From a virus: a stretch of DNA of 55,721 nt. Below, piece by piece: positions 11,938-20,885 of this stretch. The stretch's first letter is position 1. Each line of letters opens with the position of its first letter. The DNA lies in IMG/VR virus record IMGVR_UViG_3300017730_000010, positions 1-55,721 of that record. One strand, given 5' to 3'. The position numbers and the translations under genes are program-made. The notes under the pieces were generated by a model that had not been told where the DNA came from, made no database searches, and saw nothing but the letters and a program-made list of their open reading frames with translations.

Positions 11938-13802
11938 GCTGGGAACCAGGCAATCAAAAACGAAACCCTAAGGAATATGACATAAATAAACTGTTATTAG
12001 AAACAGAAGGGTTTATGGACGAAAGGGAAGCTAAAATTAAACTTTATGAATTTCTTAGAGAAAATATTACTTTTAGCACAAATCTCATAGCTGGAGTTGA
12101 CTTATTTCCATTTCAGCATATGGCTATTAAGGCAATGTTCGAAAGTGACTATTTCTTAGGCATATGGTCTCGTGGTATGTCAAAGTCTTGGACTACTGGT
12201 ATTTTTGCGTTCATGGATGCTATAATGAATCAGGGTGTTGAGATTGGTATATTGTCTAAGTCTTTTCGTCAGGCTAAAATGATTTTTAAAAAAATTGAAG
12301 ATATAGCTGCCAAGCCCGAAGCTAATTACCTAAGCCAATGCATAAGTAAAGTGACAAAAGCTAACGATGAATGGGTAATGCAAATAGGAGAAAGCTCAAT
12401 AAGAGCTTTGCCGCTAGGTGATGGATCTAAGCTTCGTGGTTTTAGATTTCATAGAATAATCATCGATGAAATGCTTCTTATGCCTGAAAGGATATATAAT
12501 GAGGTTATAGTGCCATTCTTGTCTGTTGTTCAGAATCCAAAAGAAAGAGAAGATTTATTTAATTTAGAAACTCAACTTATTGAAGAAGGCCAAATGAAAG
12601 AAGAAGATAGGTTTGTGTGGCCCAACAATAAACTTATAATGTTATCTTCTGCTAGTTACAAGTTTGAATATTTATATAAATTATACCAAAACTTTGAGGG
12701 ATTAATTAACCAAGGGGAGTCGGAAGGAAAAAACAAAGCTTGTAGGGCTATAATGCATTTTTCTTACGATTGCGCACCTAAACAACTTTTTGATGAAAAC
12801 CTTGTGGAACAAGCTAAGTCAACCATGAGTCAAAGTCAATACGACAGAGAGTTTGGGGCTATATTTACAGATGATAGCTCTGGTTACTTCAAGATATCAA
12901 AAATGAAAGAATGTACCGTAGAGGAAGGTGTTGAACCCTCAGTAGAAGTAAAAGGTGAAGATGGAGCAAAATATTTATTGGCATTTGACCCTAGTTGGGC
13001 CGAGAGTGAAAGTTCTGACGATTTTGCAATGCAGGTGTTTAAATTGAATGAAGAAACTAAGCAAGGAACTTTAGTTCATGTATACGCTATGGCAGGAGAA
13101 AGTTTAAAAAATCATATTAATTATTTTATTTATTTATTAGAAAATTTTAATATTGTATCTATTGTTGGGGATTATAATGGAGGAGTACAATTTTTAAACG
13201 CCGTAAAGGAAAGTTCTATATTTAAACATACCAAACTTAATATTAATATAATCCAAACTGAATTTGACGATATCGAAAATTACCACAAATCATTAAGAAT
13301 GGCTAAAGCTGAATTTTCTAAAGATGGTATACCTTGCTGCTTAAGAAAACCTACCTCTGGATGGATCAGAAGAGCAAACGAATTATTGCAGGCTAATTTA
13401 GATCATAAAAGAATATGGTTTGCGTCTAGAGCTATAGATGAAAGTTACCACAAGCAAAGAAAAAAGAAAATACCAATTAAAAACTTAAAATTCTTAAATT
13501 TTGCAGACGACGAAGAAAAACAAAATGATGCCGCTAGGATGATTGATTTAGTTGAGCATCAGCACGATATGATGGATTATACAAAAGGGCAATGTGCGTT
13601 AATAGAAGTAAAATCGTCTCCGCAGGGAACCCAAACTTTTGATCTACCTTTAAACTTAAAAAGAACTACTGGGCCAAGTAAAGCTAGAAAAGATTGTTAC
13701 TCTGCTTTAGTATTGGGTAATTGGATGATTAAGATACATAACGACGTTAATGATTATAAGGACGAAGTAGTTAATTCATTCGTACCAATGTTTATAAAGT
13801 GA
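11934..13802 (+). CDS. terL: Terminase large subunit
   Basis: The start at 11934 overlaps the preceding stop (ATGA); 622 residues. Walker A variant WSRGMSKSW (78-86), Walker B RIIIDE (174-179), and a C-terminal RNase H-like nuclease beginning LLAFDPSWAESESSDD with Asp352, followed by VGDYNGG. This is the packaging motor ATPase and headful or site nuclease, acting at the portal vertex. The order ERCC4-terL-portal is clear. Confidence 0.9.
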   Translation: MSWEPGNQKRNPKEYDINKLLLETEGFMDEREAKIKLYEFLRENITFSTNLIAGVDLFPFQHMAIKAMFESDYFLGIWSRGMSKSWTTGIFAFMDAIMNQGVEIGILSKSFRQAKMIFKKIEDIAAKPEANYLSQCISKVTKANDEWVMQIGESSIRALPLGDGSKLRGFRFHRIIIDEMLLMPERIYNEVIVPFLSVVQNPKEREDLFNLETQLIEEGQMKEEDRFVWPNNKLIMLSSASYKFEYLYKLYQNFEGLINQGESEGKNKACRAIMHFSYDCAPKQLFDENLVEQAKSTMSQSQYDREFGAIFTDDSSGYFKISKMKECTVEEGVEPSVEVKGEDGAKYLLAFDPSWAESESSDDFAMQVFKLNEETKQGTLVHVYAMAGESLKNHINYFIYLLENFNIVSIVGDYNGGVQFLNAVKESSIFKHTKLNINIIQTEFDDIENYHKSLRMAKAEFSKDGIPCCLRKPTSGWIRRANELLQANLDHKRIWFASRAIDESYHKQRKKKIPIKNLKFLNFADDEEKQNDAARMIDLVEHQHDMMDYTKGQCALIEVKSSPQGTQTFDLPLNLKRTTGPSKARKDCYSALVLGNWMIKIHNDVNDYKDEVVNSFVPMFIK

Positions 13803-13829
13803 CTTTTAAAGTGACATTTTAACTTTTTC

Positions 13830-13845
13830 GTGTATCATATAAGTA
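13830..13845 (+). promoter_or_regulatory. Candidate late promoter, GTGTAT-ATATAAG
   Basis: GTGTATCATATAAGTA sits directly before the portal ATG (13846). The same core precedes 16769 and 52604 and resembles T4 late promoters (TATAAATA). No -35 of sigma-70 type is seen. Confidence 0.4.
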
Positions 13846-15906
13846 ATGAGCAAGCCTAAAAGGAAATATACTAAAAAATCATCTTATTGGGAAAATCTTT
13901 CCAAGAGGACTCAAGTCAATCTAGGTTCCGATAGTGACTCTATAGAGCCTGTAATGTGTGGAGATAACTATTACGTTAGTAACTCAAGCGTAAAGGGTGT
14001 TAAGAACATAACTCAAGCTAATTCAGTCGCATCATCAGTTTCAGACGCATTAAGATCTGGAGGCACATCCAGTACAGGAACTAGGTTTAATAGAGCTGGC
14101 TCAGGCTCCAAGAAAGAAAAGTATAAAAACATTAGCGAGGGAATGCTTCCTTATGATGTGTCAGTAGAAGGTATTGACGTAAGGGAATCTATTGAATTAT
14201 GCCAAAAGGCTTATGCTAATATACCAATCTTCAGAAACGCTGTAGATGTAATGTCTGAGTTTTCTAATTCAGAAATATATCTAGAGGGTGGAAGCGAAAG
14301 CGCAAGAAACTTTATTGAAAAGTGGCTTGAGAAAATTAATTTATGGAAACTCAAAGATCAATACTTTAGAGAGTATTATAGATCGGGGAATATATTCTTA
14401 TATAGAATAGATGGTAAATTTAAAAAAGAAGATATATCTAAGTTTAACAAAATATACGGAAACTCAAAGTTTTTAGATCCTGGAAAAATTCCCTTAAAAT
14501 ATATTTTATTAAATCCATACGATATAGTATCCACTAAAAGTACATCTTTTGAGGGTGGTGTTTATAAAAAACTTTTATCCGAGTATGAATTGGAAAGATT
14601 GAGAACGCCAAAGACTCCTGAAGATGAAGAAATTTTTAACGCCTTGGACAAAAAAACTCAAAACTTAATTAAGCAGGGAGGGTTTGCCACAAGAGGGTTA
14701 TCTGTTAATCTGGATGAAGAAAGATTAATTTATTCATTTTATAAAAAACAAGATTATGAACCTTTTGCTATTCCTTTTGGTTATCCAGTATTAGACGATC
14801 TTAATTGGAAAATTGAACTTAAAAAGATTGACCAAGCTATTAGTAGAACAATTGAAAACGTAGTATTATTAATAACTATGGGCGCTGAACCCGACAAAGG
14901 TGGAATTAACCCACATAGCTTAAGCGCAATGCAATGTTTATTTCAAAACGAAAGTGTTGGAAGAGTATTGGTTAGTGATTATACAACAAAAGCAGATTTT
15001 ATTATACCTGATATAAATAAAATTTTAGGACCAAACAAATATGAAATTGTAAATCAAGATATTAGAGAAGGTTTGCAGAATATAATTGTTGGTAAAGAAA
15101 ATTATTCTAGCACTCAAATAAAAGCTCAAATATTTTTAGAAAGATTAAAAGAAGCTAGAAACGCATTTTTAAATGATTTCTTAATGCCCCAGGTAAAAAT
15201 TGTCTGTCAAGCATTAGGGTTTAGAAAATATCCGACAGTTAGATTTCAAGAAGTTGATATTAAGGATGAGATTCAATTCCAAAGAGTTGTTACGAGATTG
15301 TTAGAAATTGGTATTATATCCCCAGAGCAAGGTTTGTCAGCTATTAGAACTGGCTTATTTCCTCATCCAGATACAATGTCAGACGCTCAAAGAAAATACG
15401 CTGAAGACAGAGGGGAAGGAATGTATAACCCTTTAATCGGTGGTGTTCCTCCTATTGAGCCTGCTGGCGCAGAAGAAGAAAGAGATCTGAGAGAAGAACA
15501 ATCTAAGAATGTAGTTCCGCTTAAGCAAAACCAACAAACTCCAGAAAAAGCGCCCAGTCAACCAGGTCGCCCAACAGGAGCTACAGCAGAAGATTTATAC
15601 TCCAGGAAAGACTTGCAATCTATAATTTATAAAATAGAAAAACTAAGAGCTTCTGCTACAAAGGAGGTAAAAGATAAATTTTCCGTAAAAAGATTAAATA
15701 AAAATCAAACAAAGATTGTAGATAGTTTAGTTGAAGCTATTGTCACCTCCACAGAAAAAGACTCTTGGGAAAAAGAATTAAAAGCTTGTATAAAGGATAA
15801 TGAAAAAATGGCTAATTTAGAAACCTTAAAAGAAGTTTTAAATATTGGCGCAGATCATCAACTACCAGATTACCCTTCTGCGATATTATTTCATAGTAAA
15901 AAATAA
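13846..15906 (+). CDS. Portal protein
   Basis: 686 residues. A basic, low-complexity N-terminus (~100 aa, Ser/Gly-rich) precedes a body with portal-like features: YANIPIFRNAVDVMSEFSNS, YREYYRSGNIFLYRIDGKFK and the segment RTIENVVLLITMGAEPDKGG, consistent with a tunnel-helix context, then AQIFLERLKEARNAFLNDFL. The C-terminal ~150 residues are charged and helical. Size and position between terL and the protease/scaffold fit the dodecameric channel at the head vertex. Confidence 0.8.
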   Translation: MSKPKRKYTKKSSYWENLSKRTQVNLGSDSDSIEPVMCGDNYYVSNSSVKGVKNITQANSVASSVSDALRSGGTSSTGTRFNRAGSGSKKEKYKNISEGMLPYDVSVEGIDVRESIELCQKAYANIPIFRNAVDVMSEFSNSEIYLEGGSESARNFIEKWLEKINLWKLKDQYFREYYRSGNIFLYRIDGKFKKEDISKFNKIYGNSKFLDPGKIPLKYILLNPYDIVSTKSTSFEGGVYKKLLSEYELERLRTPKTPEDEEIFNALDKKTQNLIKQGGFATRGLSVNLDEERLIYSFYKKQDYEPFAIPFGYPVLDDLNWKIELKKIDQAISRTIENVVLLITMGAEPDKGGINPHSLSAMQCLFQNESVGRVLVSDYTTKADFIIPDINKILGPNKYEIVNQDIREGLQNIIVGKENYSSTQIKAQIFLERLKEARNAFLNDFLMPQVKIVCQALGFRKYPTVRFQEVDIKDEIQFQRVVTRLLEIGIISPEQGLSAIRTGLFPHPDTMSDAQRKYAEDRGEGMYNPLIGGVPPIEPAGAEEERDLREEQSKNVVPLKQNQQTPEKAPSQPGRPTGATAEDLYSRKDLQSIIYKIEKLRASATKEVKDKFSVKRLNKNQTKIVDSLVEAIVTSTEKDSWEKELKACIKDNEKMANLETLKEVLNIGADHQLPDYPSAILFHSKK

Positions 15907-15927
15907 TTTTTGTGTGTATACATTTGT

Positions 15928-16743
15928 ATGCGCAAATATATTATTGATTTATCAGATAAAATAAAATCTCATGAGCTTTTTTGCGATTGCGAAGAAGACG
16001 GAGTAGAAAACATTTCAAATGAGTCCTGGGCTGCAGAAAAAAACAAAGGAAAGAAATTAAACAAACCCTTTAGAACGTCGGGTGGCCCGAAGAAATTTTC
16101 GGTTTACGTTAAAAACGACAAAGGTAATGTCGTAAAGGTAAATTTCGGCGACCCTAACATGTCGATTAAACGAGATAGTCCAGCAAGAAGAAAATCTTTC
16201 AGAGCTAGACATAATTGCGATAATCCTGGGCCAAAAACAAAAGCTAGATATTGGTCTTGTAGACAGTGGAGAGCTGGCTCTAAAGTCGAGGGTTCTGATG
16301 TAGAATTTTCCGAACAAGAAATTGAAGATATTATATTGGATGAACTTGACGAGTCTGAAGCTAAAGGTAAGGGTTTATGGCACAACATTAGAGAAAAGAA
16401 AAAAAGAATGGGTAAAAATTACCGTCCAGCAAAACCAGGAAGTAAAGACTACCCAGATGAAAAATCTTTAAAGAAAGCTCAAAAACCCTCCAAAGAAAAA
16501 AAGGAATCAAAAGGAGAGTTAACCAAAGAACAAAAAAGTTTACCTCCAGCCTTACAAAAAAAGATTTTAGAAAAGAAGGGTAAATCCCCAAAAAAAGAAA
16601 ATAAAGATAAAAAAGAATCTAAGGCGGAATATCAACCGCACATGATGTATGATCTTAAAACTGGCAAGGGTTATATGGCTAAAAAAGAAGAAGATCACCT
16701 CAGAATGAAAAAGATGGGTTATTCTCACGAAAAGCCTAAATAA
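15928..16743 (+). CDS. Conserved head-associated protein, SPARRKSFRARH motif
   Basis: ATG 15928 is preferred over TTG 15910. The conserved core is VNFGDPNMSIKRDSPARRKS then FRARHNCDNPGPKTKARYWS; I recognise this pattern from portal-proximal genes of many large phages, where the function is unknown. Two Cys in the motif and one nearby Trp may form a small metal-binding or structural module. The C-terminal third is extremely Lys-rich. It lies between portal and protease and could be an internal head or scaffold-associated DNA-binding protein. Confidence 0.65.
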   Translation: MRKYIIDLSDKIKSHELFCDCEEDGVENISNESWAAEKNKGKKLNKPFRTSGGPKKFSVYVKNDKGNVVKVNFGDPNMSIKRDSPARRKSFRARHNCDNPGPKTKARYWSCRQWRAGSKVEGSDVEFSEQEIEDIILDELDESEAKGKGLWHNIREKKKRMGKNYRPAKPGSKDYPDEKSLKKAQKPSKEKKESKGELTKEQKSLPPALQKKILEKKGKSPKKENKDKKESKAEYQPHMMYDLKTGKGYMAKKEEDHLRMKKMGYSHEKPK

Positions 16744-16750
16744 ATTATTA

Positions 16751-16768
16751 GTGTATATTATATAACAC
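16751..16768 (+). promoter_or_regulatory. Candidate late promoter, GTGTATATTATATAA
   Basis: GTGTATATTATATAACAC immediately precedes the ATG at 16769. Same box as at 13830 and 52590. Confidence 0.4.
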
Positions 16769-18397
16769 ATGAAATTTAAATATAAAACTAAATTTTTGAA
16801 TGAAGTACAAGCTTCTGCAGAAAATGTAAAAGATGGAAAGTTTGTATCCCAAGCTTCATTGGAACAATTAAAGTCTTTAGTTCCAGAAGATATTGATTTC
16901 GAAAAAAATATTGATTTGATTGGTGTAGCTTTTAATGCAGCAGTAATTAATCAATTCAATAAAAATCATGATGGTATAGACACAAAAACTGCGCTAGCTA
17001 TTAAAGATTATTTTATTCACAAGCCCACTAATATAGAACATAATAAAAAGAAAATTGTAGGGCATATTGTATCATCTGGATTTTCTAGAATGTATAATGA
17101 TGAATTAATAAGTTCTGTCGGCGAAGAAATAAATCAACCTTTTAATTTGGCTCTTGGAGCTGTAGTTTATTCTGCAGCTAATAAAGAATTTGCCGAAATG
17201 GTTTTAAGATCAGTTGATCCAGAAGATGAAATGCATCAAGTGGTATCTGCGAGTTGGGAATTAGGATTTAATGAATATGTAATTGCAGCTGGAAGCAGAA
17301 GCTTGGATGAAGCGGAAATTATTTCAGACCCTAAGCATGTAGAAGAATTATCTCAGTATTTAAAAGCTTTCGACGGAGAAGGTAAATTAAATGACGGTAC
17401 TGAAGTATATAGATTGGTGGTTGGAGATGTCTATCCATTAGGCATAGGCTTTACTGCAAATCCTGCGGCTGACGTAAAAGGAATATACGTATTTGACGAT
17501 AAAAAAAAAGAAGAATCTGAGGACGATTCTTTGAACGCTGAAGAAAAAATACAAGTCAATAATAAAATTTATTTTTCGAAAAATGAAAAAAATATTTCAC
17601 AAAATGGAATTTTAACTGTAAATGAATCTATAAACAATATTTCTATTATGGAAAAACAAGAACTACTAGAAGACTTTAAAGCTATCCTTGAAGAAAAAAT
17701 GCCTGGTCATGATTTCTCTCAAGAGACTGTAGCTAATGTTGGTCGTGTTATTGGAGATGCTATCAAATCCAAAAACGAACAATATGAAAAAGAACTTCTT
17801 GCTCTTGAGGAAGAGCGTCAAAAATTCGCAGAAGCTGAAGAAGGTATTAAGGCTGATCTTGAAGATCTTAAGTCTAAGCTTGAAGCTGCTGAGGGTCAAG
17901 TCGCCACTCTGAGTGAGGAAATCGATTCTCGCAAAAGCGAAGACGCTTTTAACGCTCGCATGGAAGATGTTGATGCGACTTATGATCTTTCAGAAGAAGA
18001 TCGCAAGGTTTTAGCCTCCGAAGTTGAAGCTATTAATCTTGACGAAGCTTCCTTTGAGGAGTATAAGTCAAAACTTTCCGTTATGTGGGCTCATAAAAGT
18101 AAGGAATACTTAGCCGAACAAGAAAAAGCTTTTGAAGAAAAGCTTGAGGCTGAACTCCAAAAACGCTTGCAAGGCATGGAAACATCTGAAGCTTCTGACG
18201 CTTCCGACACTTCCGAAGAAACTGAGACTGAAGAATCCGAAGCTTCTGAAGAAGTTGAAGAGGTTCTCGAAAACGCTGAAACTGAAGAAGAAGAAGTTAT
18301 TGCTAATAATAACACAACTTCCGCAGTTGAAGAAGTTTCTTTAAGAGAAAAATTCGCAGAAGCTTTTGCGAAAGAAAATATTTCAATTAAATTCTAA
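16769..18397 (+). CDS. Prohead maturation protease fused to scaffold
   Basis: 542 residues. The N-terminal ~240 aa look like a prohead protease: PTNIEHNKKKIVGHIV gives the catalytic His (His91), and VVSASWELGF the Ser (160-162), followed by IGFTANPAADVKGIYVFDD. Residues 294 to the end are a Glu/Lys-rich coiled coil ending in an acidic low-complexity region, typical of scaffold or core proteins. An acidic linker joins the two. Arginine codons are all AGA before residue 294 and mostly CGT/CGC after it, so the scaffold half looks like a separately tuned, highly expressed product. Confidence 0.8.
   Translation: MKFKYKTKFLNEVQASAENVKDGKFVSQASLEQLKSLVPEDIDFEKNIDLIGVAFNAAVINQFNKNHDGIDTKTALAIKDYFIHKPTNIEHNKKKIVGHIVSSGFSRMYNDELISSVGEEINQPFNLALGAVVYSAANKEFAEMVLRSVDPEDEMHQVVSASWELGFNEYVIAAGSRSLDEAEIISDPKHVEELSQYLKAFDGEGKLNDGTEVYRLVVGDVYPLGIGFTANPAADVKGIYVFDDKKKEESEDDSLNAEEKIQVNNKIYFSKNEKNISQNGILTVNESINNISIMEKQELLEDFKAILEEKMPGHDFSQETVANVGRVIGDAIKSKNEQYEKELLALEEERQKFAEAEEGIKADLEDLKSKLEAAEGQVATLSEEIDSRKSEDAFNARMEDVDATYDLSEEDRKVLASEVEAINLDEASFEEYKSKLSVMWAHKSKEYLAEQEKAFEEKLEAELQKRLQGMETSEASDASDTSEETETEESEASEEVEEVLENAETEEEEVIANNNTTSAVEEVSLREKFAEAFAKENISIKF
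17629..17636 (+). promoter_or_regulatory. Possible internal late promoter box, TATAAACA
   Basis: TATAAACA lies 11 nt before the internal ATG at 17648; the identical octamer precedes the tail tube start at 23523. It may drive separate transcription of the scaffold half. Confidence 0.3.
17648..18397 (+). CDS. Possible separately translated scaffold protein
   Basis: An in-frame ATG at 17648 begins MEKQELLEDFKAILEEKMPG, the first residue of the coiled-coil half. Codon use switches exactly here from the AGA-type to the CGT/CGC-type shared with decoration, capsid and tube genes, and a TATAAACA box lies 11 nt upstream. Lambda C/Nu3 and similar systems use the same nested arrangement. There is no Shine-Dalgarno sequence before this ATG, so the call is an inference. 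Confidence 0.45.
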   Translation: MEKQELLEDFKAILEEKMPGHDFSQETVANVGRVIGDAIKSKNEQYEKELLALEEERQKFAEAEEGIKADLEDLKSKLEAAEGQVATLSEEIDSRKSEDAFNARMEDVDATYDLSEEDRKVLASEVEAINLDEASFEEYKSKLSVMWAHKSKEYLAEQEKAFEEKLEAELQKRLQGMETSEASDASDTSEETETEESEASEEVEEVLENAETEEEEVIANNNTTSAVEEVSLREKFAEAFAKENISIKF

Positions 18398-18411
18398 AAC
18401 TAAAAACTAAA

Positions 18412-19122
18412 ATGCATAAACTATTACCATTTAGACAGTATGATGAAAAGGATGTTATCAACCTTTTCAAGCTGGATCTTAGCGGAGCTACTTTAACATC
18501 GTTAAAGCCTGGCGACGAAACTGGATTCACTAAAAAGAACTGGAGTGGAACAGGTGTTGACGTAAAATCGTCCAACGACTGGTACGCTACTGACCCTGCT
18601 GGCTTGCATACCTCTAGTCACACTGCTCAATCGTACCTCGGTGCGATTGGAAGCGCTGACCAAGGTAATGCTTCCAAGTTCGGTAGCTTTTATCCCGAAG
18701 CTCCTATGGCTTTAGAAGCCTCAACTGCTTCAAGTGGATTCCTCGGAATTACACTTAGATCAACCCTCGCTTATGATGAGAATGACGAAAAACTCTCGAG
18801 CTACCCCGTAAAGAAAGACGAGCTTCAAGCTGTACTTCCTGGCGAGGCTGTTCCTGTTGTTACTCGTGGATTCTTCACCTTAACTGGTGACGCTGTTACA
18901 GGTGCTGCTGTTGGAAATATCTTAACGCTTGGCGCTAACGGTACATTCCTTACTCCTGCAAATGAAACTATTACAGTTGATACTTCAGGCCGTAGTGCAG
19001 CTACTGACGCAATTTCCGCATCTTCCAGCTTTGGTGTTGGTCGCGTACTTGCTGTTGGAGCCGCTGGCACAACTAAACCTGCTGCTATCTTTGTCCAACT
19101 TCTTGGATCCGCAGCTCAGTAA
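18412..19122 (+). CDS. Head decoration protein (putative)
   Basis: 236 residues, between scaffold and major capsid, where decoration or head-stabilising proteins usually lie. It starts MHKLLPFRQYDEKDVINLFK, is Ala/Gly/Ser/Thr-rich and beta-rich, and contains PGEAVPVVTRGFFTLTGDAV, like lambda D/Shp-type decoration domains. Codon usage is of the high-expression type. An alternative is a minor capsid protein. Confidence 0.65.
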   Translation: MHKLLPFRQYDEKDVINLFKLDLSGATLTSLKPGDETGFTKKNWSGTGVDVKSSNDWYATDPAGLHTSSHTAQSYLGAIGSADQGNASKFGSFYPEAPMALEASTASSGFLGITLRSTLAYDENDEKLSSYPVKKDELQAVLPGEAVPVVTRGFFTLTGDAVTGAAVGNILTLGANGTFLTPANETITVDTSGRSAATDAISASSSFGVGRVLAVGAAGTTKPAAIFVQLLGSAAQ

Positions 19123-19145
19123 CCATAGAAAGGTAAATTTATAAA

Positions 19146-20333
19146 ATGAATATTACACTAAAACGAACCGAAGAACAAGTCGAGCTTATTAAAGCTATGG
19201 CTTCGAAAAATCGTAATGTTGCCTATGAGGCTCAAGCAGCTGCTGCTGAGTTTGTTGGTCCCGTTCTTTCTGAAGTAATGAATAATGCTCCTACATTGAG
19301 CAATATGTTCACTTCCTTCCAGTTTAACGATGATGATAATCCCTCGATTCCGTTGGATTTGTATCACGACATTTCGGATGAGGATTACCTCGAAGTATAC
19401 AGTCAGTCAGTTCCTGGCGGATTGCCTTCGAACACAATCACACCTTTGCATAGCGAACTGAAATTTGCTACTTATCGCATGGAAACAGCTGTTGACTTTG
19501 ATCGTCGATATGCTGCTCGTTCCAGACTCGATGTAGTTAGCAAAACTTTTAGCCGCATTGCACAAGAGTTGCTTCAAAAGCAAGAATACACCTCTGCAAA
19601 TCTTTTGCTTGGCGTTCTTGCTAATGCCACAACTAACGGCGACGCTCATGTAGTTGCTTCTGCATCTGCTAATCAGTTCCTTATTGCTGACGTTAACACT
19701 CTTATCACTGCTGCTAAGAGGTTGAACACAGCTTGGAATGGTGGAACACCGATCACTGGAACTCGTGGAGTTTCTGATCTTCTTGTTTCTCCTGAGATTA
19801 TGGGCGAAGTTCGCGCAATGGCTTATAACCCCATTAATACTCGTGGTCTTAGTAGTACCCTTACTGGTACTGCTACAGCTGACGGAGATGCAGCTACGGA
19901 TGATACCGTATCTGTTAACAGTACAGGTGGAGGAGTTATTCCCGCGACTGAGCAAATGCGTAACGCATTGTATGCTAACGCTGGAGCTTCCGAGCTTTAT
20001 GGTATCGCTCTTACTGAGATCAATGAACTTGGTGTTGGTCAGCGCTTCAACGACGTATTTAAGTCGATGGTTGCTGGCGGAGGTAAAGCAGGTGATGTCG
20101 GACACAGTAGCGGAAACTTCGATACTTCTGGTGATGAAATCATCATTGGTCTTGATCGTGGACGCGAGTCGCTCATGAGAGCTATCGCTGTTGATTCTGA
20201 GACAGGAGCCGAGTTGAATCTTGTAGCCGACGACCAGTATACTGCTCGTCAAAGCAAGATCGGATACTTCGGATCCATCGAAGAAGGACGCATGGTCCTC
20301 GACAAGCGCGCTGTTACAGGAATTGTGGTATAA
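19146..20333 (+). CDS. Major capsid protein
   Basis: 395 residues, in the canonical position after the scaffold and decoration genes and followed by a strong terminator. The sequence is compatible with an HK97 fold: N-terminal helical arm (EEQVELIKAMASKNRNVAYE), E-loop-like and P-domain regions, and a long C-terminal strand/helix with LLVSPEIMGEVRAMAYNPIN and EIIIGLDRGRESLMRAIAVD. Arg codons are mostly CGT/CGC, unlike most of its neighbours. A GAAAGGTAA sequence lies upstream of the ATG. Expected in several hundred copies per head. Confidence 0.85.
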   Translation: MNITLKRTEEQVELIKAMASKNRNVAYEAQAAAAEFVGPVLSEVMNNAPTLSNMFTSFQFNDDDNPSIPLDLYHDISDEDYLEVYSQSVPGGLPSNTITPLHSELKFATYRMETAVDFDRRYAARSRLDVVSKTFSRIAQELLQKQEYTSANLLLGVLANATTNGDAHVVASASANQFLIADVNTLITAAKRLNTAWNGGTPITGTRGVSDLLVSPEIMGEVRAMAYNPINTRGLSSTLTGTATADGDAATDDTVSVNSTGGGVIPATEQMRNALYANAGASELYGIALTEINELGVGQRFNDVFKSMVAGGGKAGDVGHSSGNFDTSGDEIIIGLDRGRESLMRAIAVDSETGAELNLVADDQYTARQSKIGYFGSIEEGRMVLDKRAVTGIVV

Positions 20334-20360
20334 GGTAACTTATCCATATATATTGAGTTT

Positions 20361-20390
20361 AAAAAAATCCACCTACGGGTGGATTTTTTT
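20361..20390 (+). terminator. Intrinsic terminator after the capsid gene
   Basis: A perfect 13-bp inverted repeat, AAAAAAATCCACC / GGTGGATTTTTTT, closes a TACG loop (C-UACG-G is an UNCG-type stable tetraloop). The U-run follows directly. The symmetrical A-tract could make it bidirectional. Confidence 0.92.
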
Positions 20391-20438
20391 ATTCCCAGAT
20401 TTAGTATATAAGTGTAAGATTTTAATAGTACATAAGTT

Positions 20439-20882
20439 ATGAAACCAAAGAAAAATTCAACGAAATCTGTTAAGGCTAAGCCTACTACAAGAAAAAGAAA
20501 AGCGGTTGCTAAAGCTCCCAGCAAAGAGAAAAAACTTTCATACATAGACGGTAAGACAGCTGAAGCTGTTGAAGATAAAGAAAGATTAAGGGATCTTGAA
20601 AAGTTGTTGAATCCATCTTCATTGCATAATCCATTTAAGGTTACTAATGCAGAAGACTTGGATAAAAAATTAGGCGATATGAGTTTGCCAGAACTACAGT
20701 CCTTATCTGTTGAGGTTGGAGTTTTTCCTTCTGGAAGCAAAGCTACGCTCAAAAATAAATTGAAAAAAGAATTTAAAAATAGATTTTTCCTCGGAAAAGG
20801 AAAAGTTCTTTCAACAACAAATCCCGTAGCAGATTACTCGTCTATGACAGAAGAGCAAAAACGCCTCTTCTCAACCGAGTGA
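20439..20882 (+). CDS. SAP-like domain protein (147 aa)
   Basis: A very basic N-terminus (about 40 residues, KPKKNSTKSVKAKPTTRKRK) precedes a SAP-like helix-extended-helix motif at residues 88-110 (MSLPELQSLSVEVGVFPSGS, then KATLKNKLKKEF). SAP motifs bind DNA. Position after the capsid gene suggests a head-completion or DNA-contacting connector protein. A TATATAAG box lies at 20405-20412, between the terminator and the gene. Confidence 0.6.
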   Translation: MKPKKNSTKSVKAKPTTRKRKAVAKAPSKEKKLSYIDGKTAEAVEDKERLRDLEKLLNPSSLHNPFKVTNAEDLDKKLGDMSLPELQSLSVEVGVFPSGSKATLKNKLKKEFKNRFFLGKGKVLSTTNPVADYSSMTEEQKRLFSTE

Positions 20883-20885
20883 TAA

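Noticed and set aside
19407-20252. 281-codon ORF on the minus strand opposite the capsid gene
   Set aside because: It mirrors the codon bias of the capsid gene, has Cys/Ser-rich low-quality composition, no promoter or ribosome binding site, and sits wholly inside a confident gene.
20249-20752. 167-codon minus-strand ORF over the capsid terminator
   Set aside because: It runs through a perfect intrinsic terminator and the SAP-like gene; a shadow frame.
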